A stretch of 64,000 nucleotides of DNA from Doryteuthis pealeii (Eukaryota > Mollusca > Cephalopoda > Myopsida > Loliginidae): positions 95,142,486 through 95,206,485 of the forward strand of contig CM042141.1 of NCBI GenBank assembly GCA_023376005.1, written 5' to 3'. This document shows positions 63,391-64,000 of this stretch, one piece after another; within the stretch, counting starts at the first letter, position 1; each line of letters starts with the position of its first letter. The position numbers were made by a program, and so were the translations under genes. The notes under the pieces were generated by a model. That model saw nothing but the letters and a program-made list of their open reading frames with translations, was not told the DNA's origin and did no database searches.

Positions 63391-63500
63391 TTATAATAGC
63401 CCATAGTAGAATATACTTATATACTGAATATAATAGAATATACTTATATACATATACTTATATGCTTATATACTGCATTGCATAGCCCATAGTAGAATGT
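63391..63500. repeat. Tandem-duplicated junction
   Basis: AGCCCATAGTAGAATATAC (63398) and AGCCCATAGTAGAATGTC (63484) repeat. TGCTTATATACTGCATTGCATAG also occurs both at 62421-62443 and 63463-63485, a 23-bp direct repeat bracketing the insertion. Confidence 0.75.
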
Positions 63501-64000
63501 CATTAAATTTCCCCATTTTTCATACCTCAGGGGATATTTCGTTGAGGTCTGCAGCTTTTCTACCAATTAGTTTTCTTAGGACTTTGTTTAGTTTTTCTAT
63601 CGTAAAGTCTTCACCGATTGTCTGATTTTATTTATTTGCTCCTGGATGTATTTTATTTGTTCTTTTTTGTACGTTTTAGTTTGTTCTACCTGGACTTTCT
63701 TAAGGTTGTATGTGTTGGTGTTTGTTGGGTTTACTTTATTGCACTGGGATGCTTTTTAGATATCGTTTCTCTTTAACTGCTTCTGTCTCCCAGGGGACAG
63801 TGTGCTTAACTCTTAATTTGGTCGGCATACACTCAGCTGCCGCTTCTAAGTGGGCACTGACAAAATTTTCATATTCCTCATCTGGAGTCTGCCTTGCAGA
63901 TGTCTCCTGCAGGATGTCAAACTTATTTCTTACCAGTTGCTTATATCGCTGTTGGCAAATGAGGCCCAGTCGTATTGTACAGATTAATGTATAATTTTGC
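63463..64000 (-). pseudogene. LINE, linker and RT N-terminus (runs off window)
   Basis: Minus strand from the right edge: LVRNKFDILQETSARQTPDE, ENFVSAHLEAAAECMPTKLR, VKHTVPWETEAVKEKR, then YKKEQIKYIQEQINKIRQ, and FTIEKLNKVLRKLIGRKAAD, LNEISPEV. This is the linker between endonuclease and RT followed by the RT fingers (KxxGRKAAGxDEIPPE-type). At least three frames and a TGA for Trp near 63512. The element's 5' part lies beyond base 64000. Confidence 0.8.

Overview
The window looks like intergenic and intronic DNA from a large, AT-rich invertebrate genome, most likely a cephalopod of the octopus type. The reasons are the very dense (TA)n tracts, several tRNA-headed SINE families, CR1/L2-like and other molluscan-type LINEs, short Helitrons, and almost no coding sequence. 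There is no rRNA, CRISPR array or operon, and no complete tRNA gene. The organism call is inferred from repeat style, not from a named gene.

Host coding sequence is sparse. The best case is a short terminal exon at 56402-56509 (+): a clean acceptor, an IQ calmodulin-binding motif, a Lys/Gly-rich tail, a stop codon and a downstream AATAAA. A second, unrecognised candidate exon lies at about 49106-49332 (-). Everything else that codes is decayed transposon protein: a mariner transposase (34999-36075, all three catalytic Asp present but frame-broken and internally deleted), LINE reverse transcriptases (22.4-23.5 kb, 33.4-33.9 kb, 52.5-53.7 kb, 62.4-64.0 kb, and tails near 1.3, 8.8 and 14 kb), and a Penelope-like or unassigned reverse transcriptase remnant (17.95-19.25 kb).

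Layout. 0-9 kb: MITE, ribozyme-type SINE, Helitron, a 560-bp dispersed repeat, SINEs, and two near-identical 220-bp unknown segments. 9-17 kb: SINE cluster, 128-bp tandem repeat, two Helitrons, LINE ends. 17-20 kb: a cluster of hammerhead-ribozyme-like motifs around (TA)n tracts plus the RT remnant. 20-30 kb: long foldbacks, a LINE interrupted by a foldback, a MITE, a pyrimidine-rich tract, nested SINEs. 30-39 kb: (TA)n deserts with hairpins, a twin-primed LINE, a Helitron, mariner. 39-50 kb: Helitron, SINEs, VNTR, telomere-like repeat. 50-54 kb: palindromic SINE with hammerhead motif, Helitron, LINE. 54-64 kb: SINE inside a Helitron, the IQ exon with a duplicated 3' end around a Helitron, SINE tandem, LTR-like segments, and a LINE running off the right edge.

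The most notable signal is a set of small hammerhead ribozyme motifs: CUGANGA, a short stem II, GAAA, a self-complementary stem III, and pairing stem I strands. At least four match the consensus well (17290-17328 +, 17420-17458 -, 19565-19606 -, 50891-50948 +), and several decayed relatives sit in hairpins bounded by (TA)n. One motif lies beside and inverted to a tRNA-like SINE head with A and B boxes, suggesting a SINE that carries a ribozyme. Small hammerheads with palindromic stem III are known from Penelope-like elements. Their arrangement here, in foldbacks and a SINE, is the part most worth testing.
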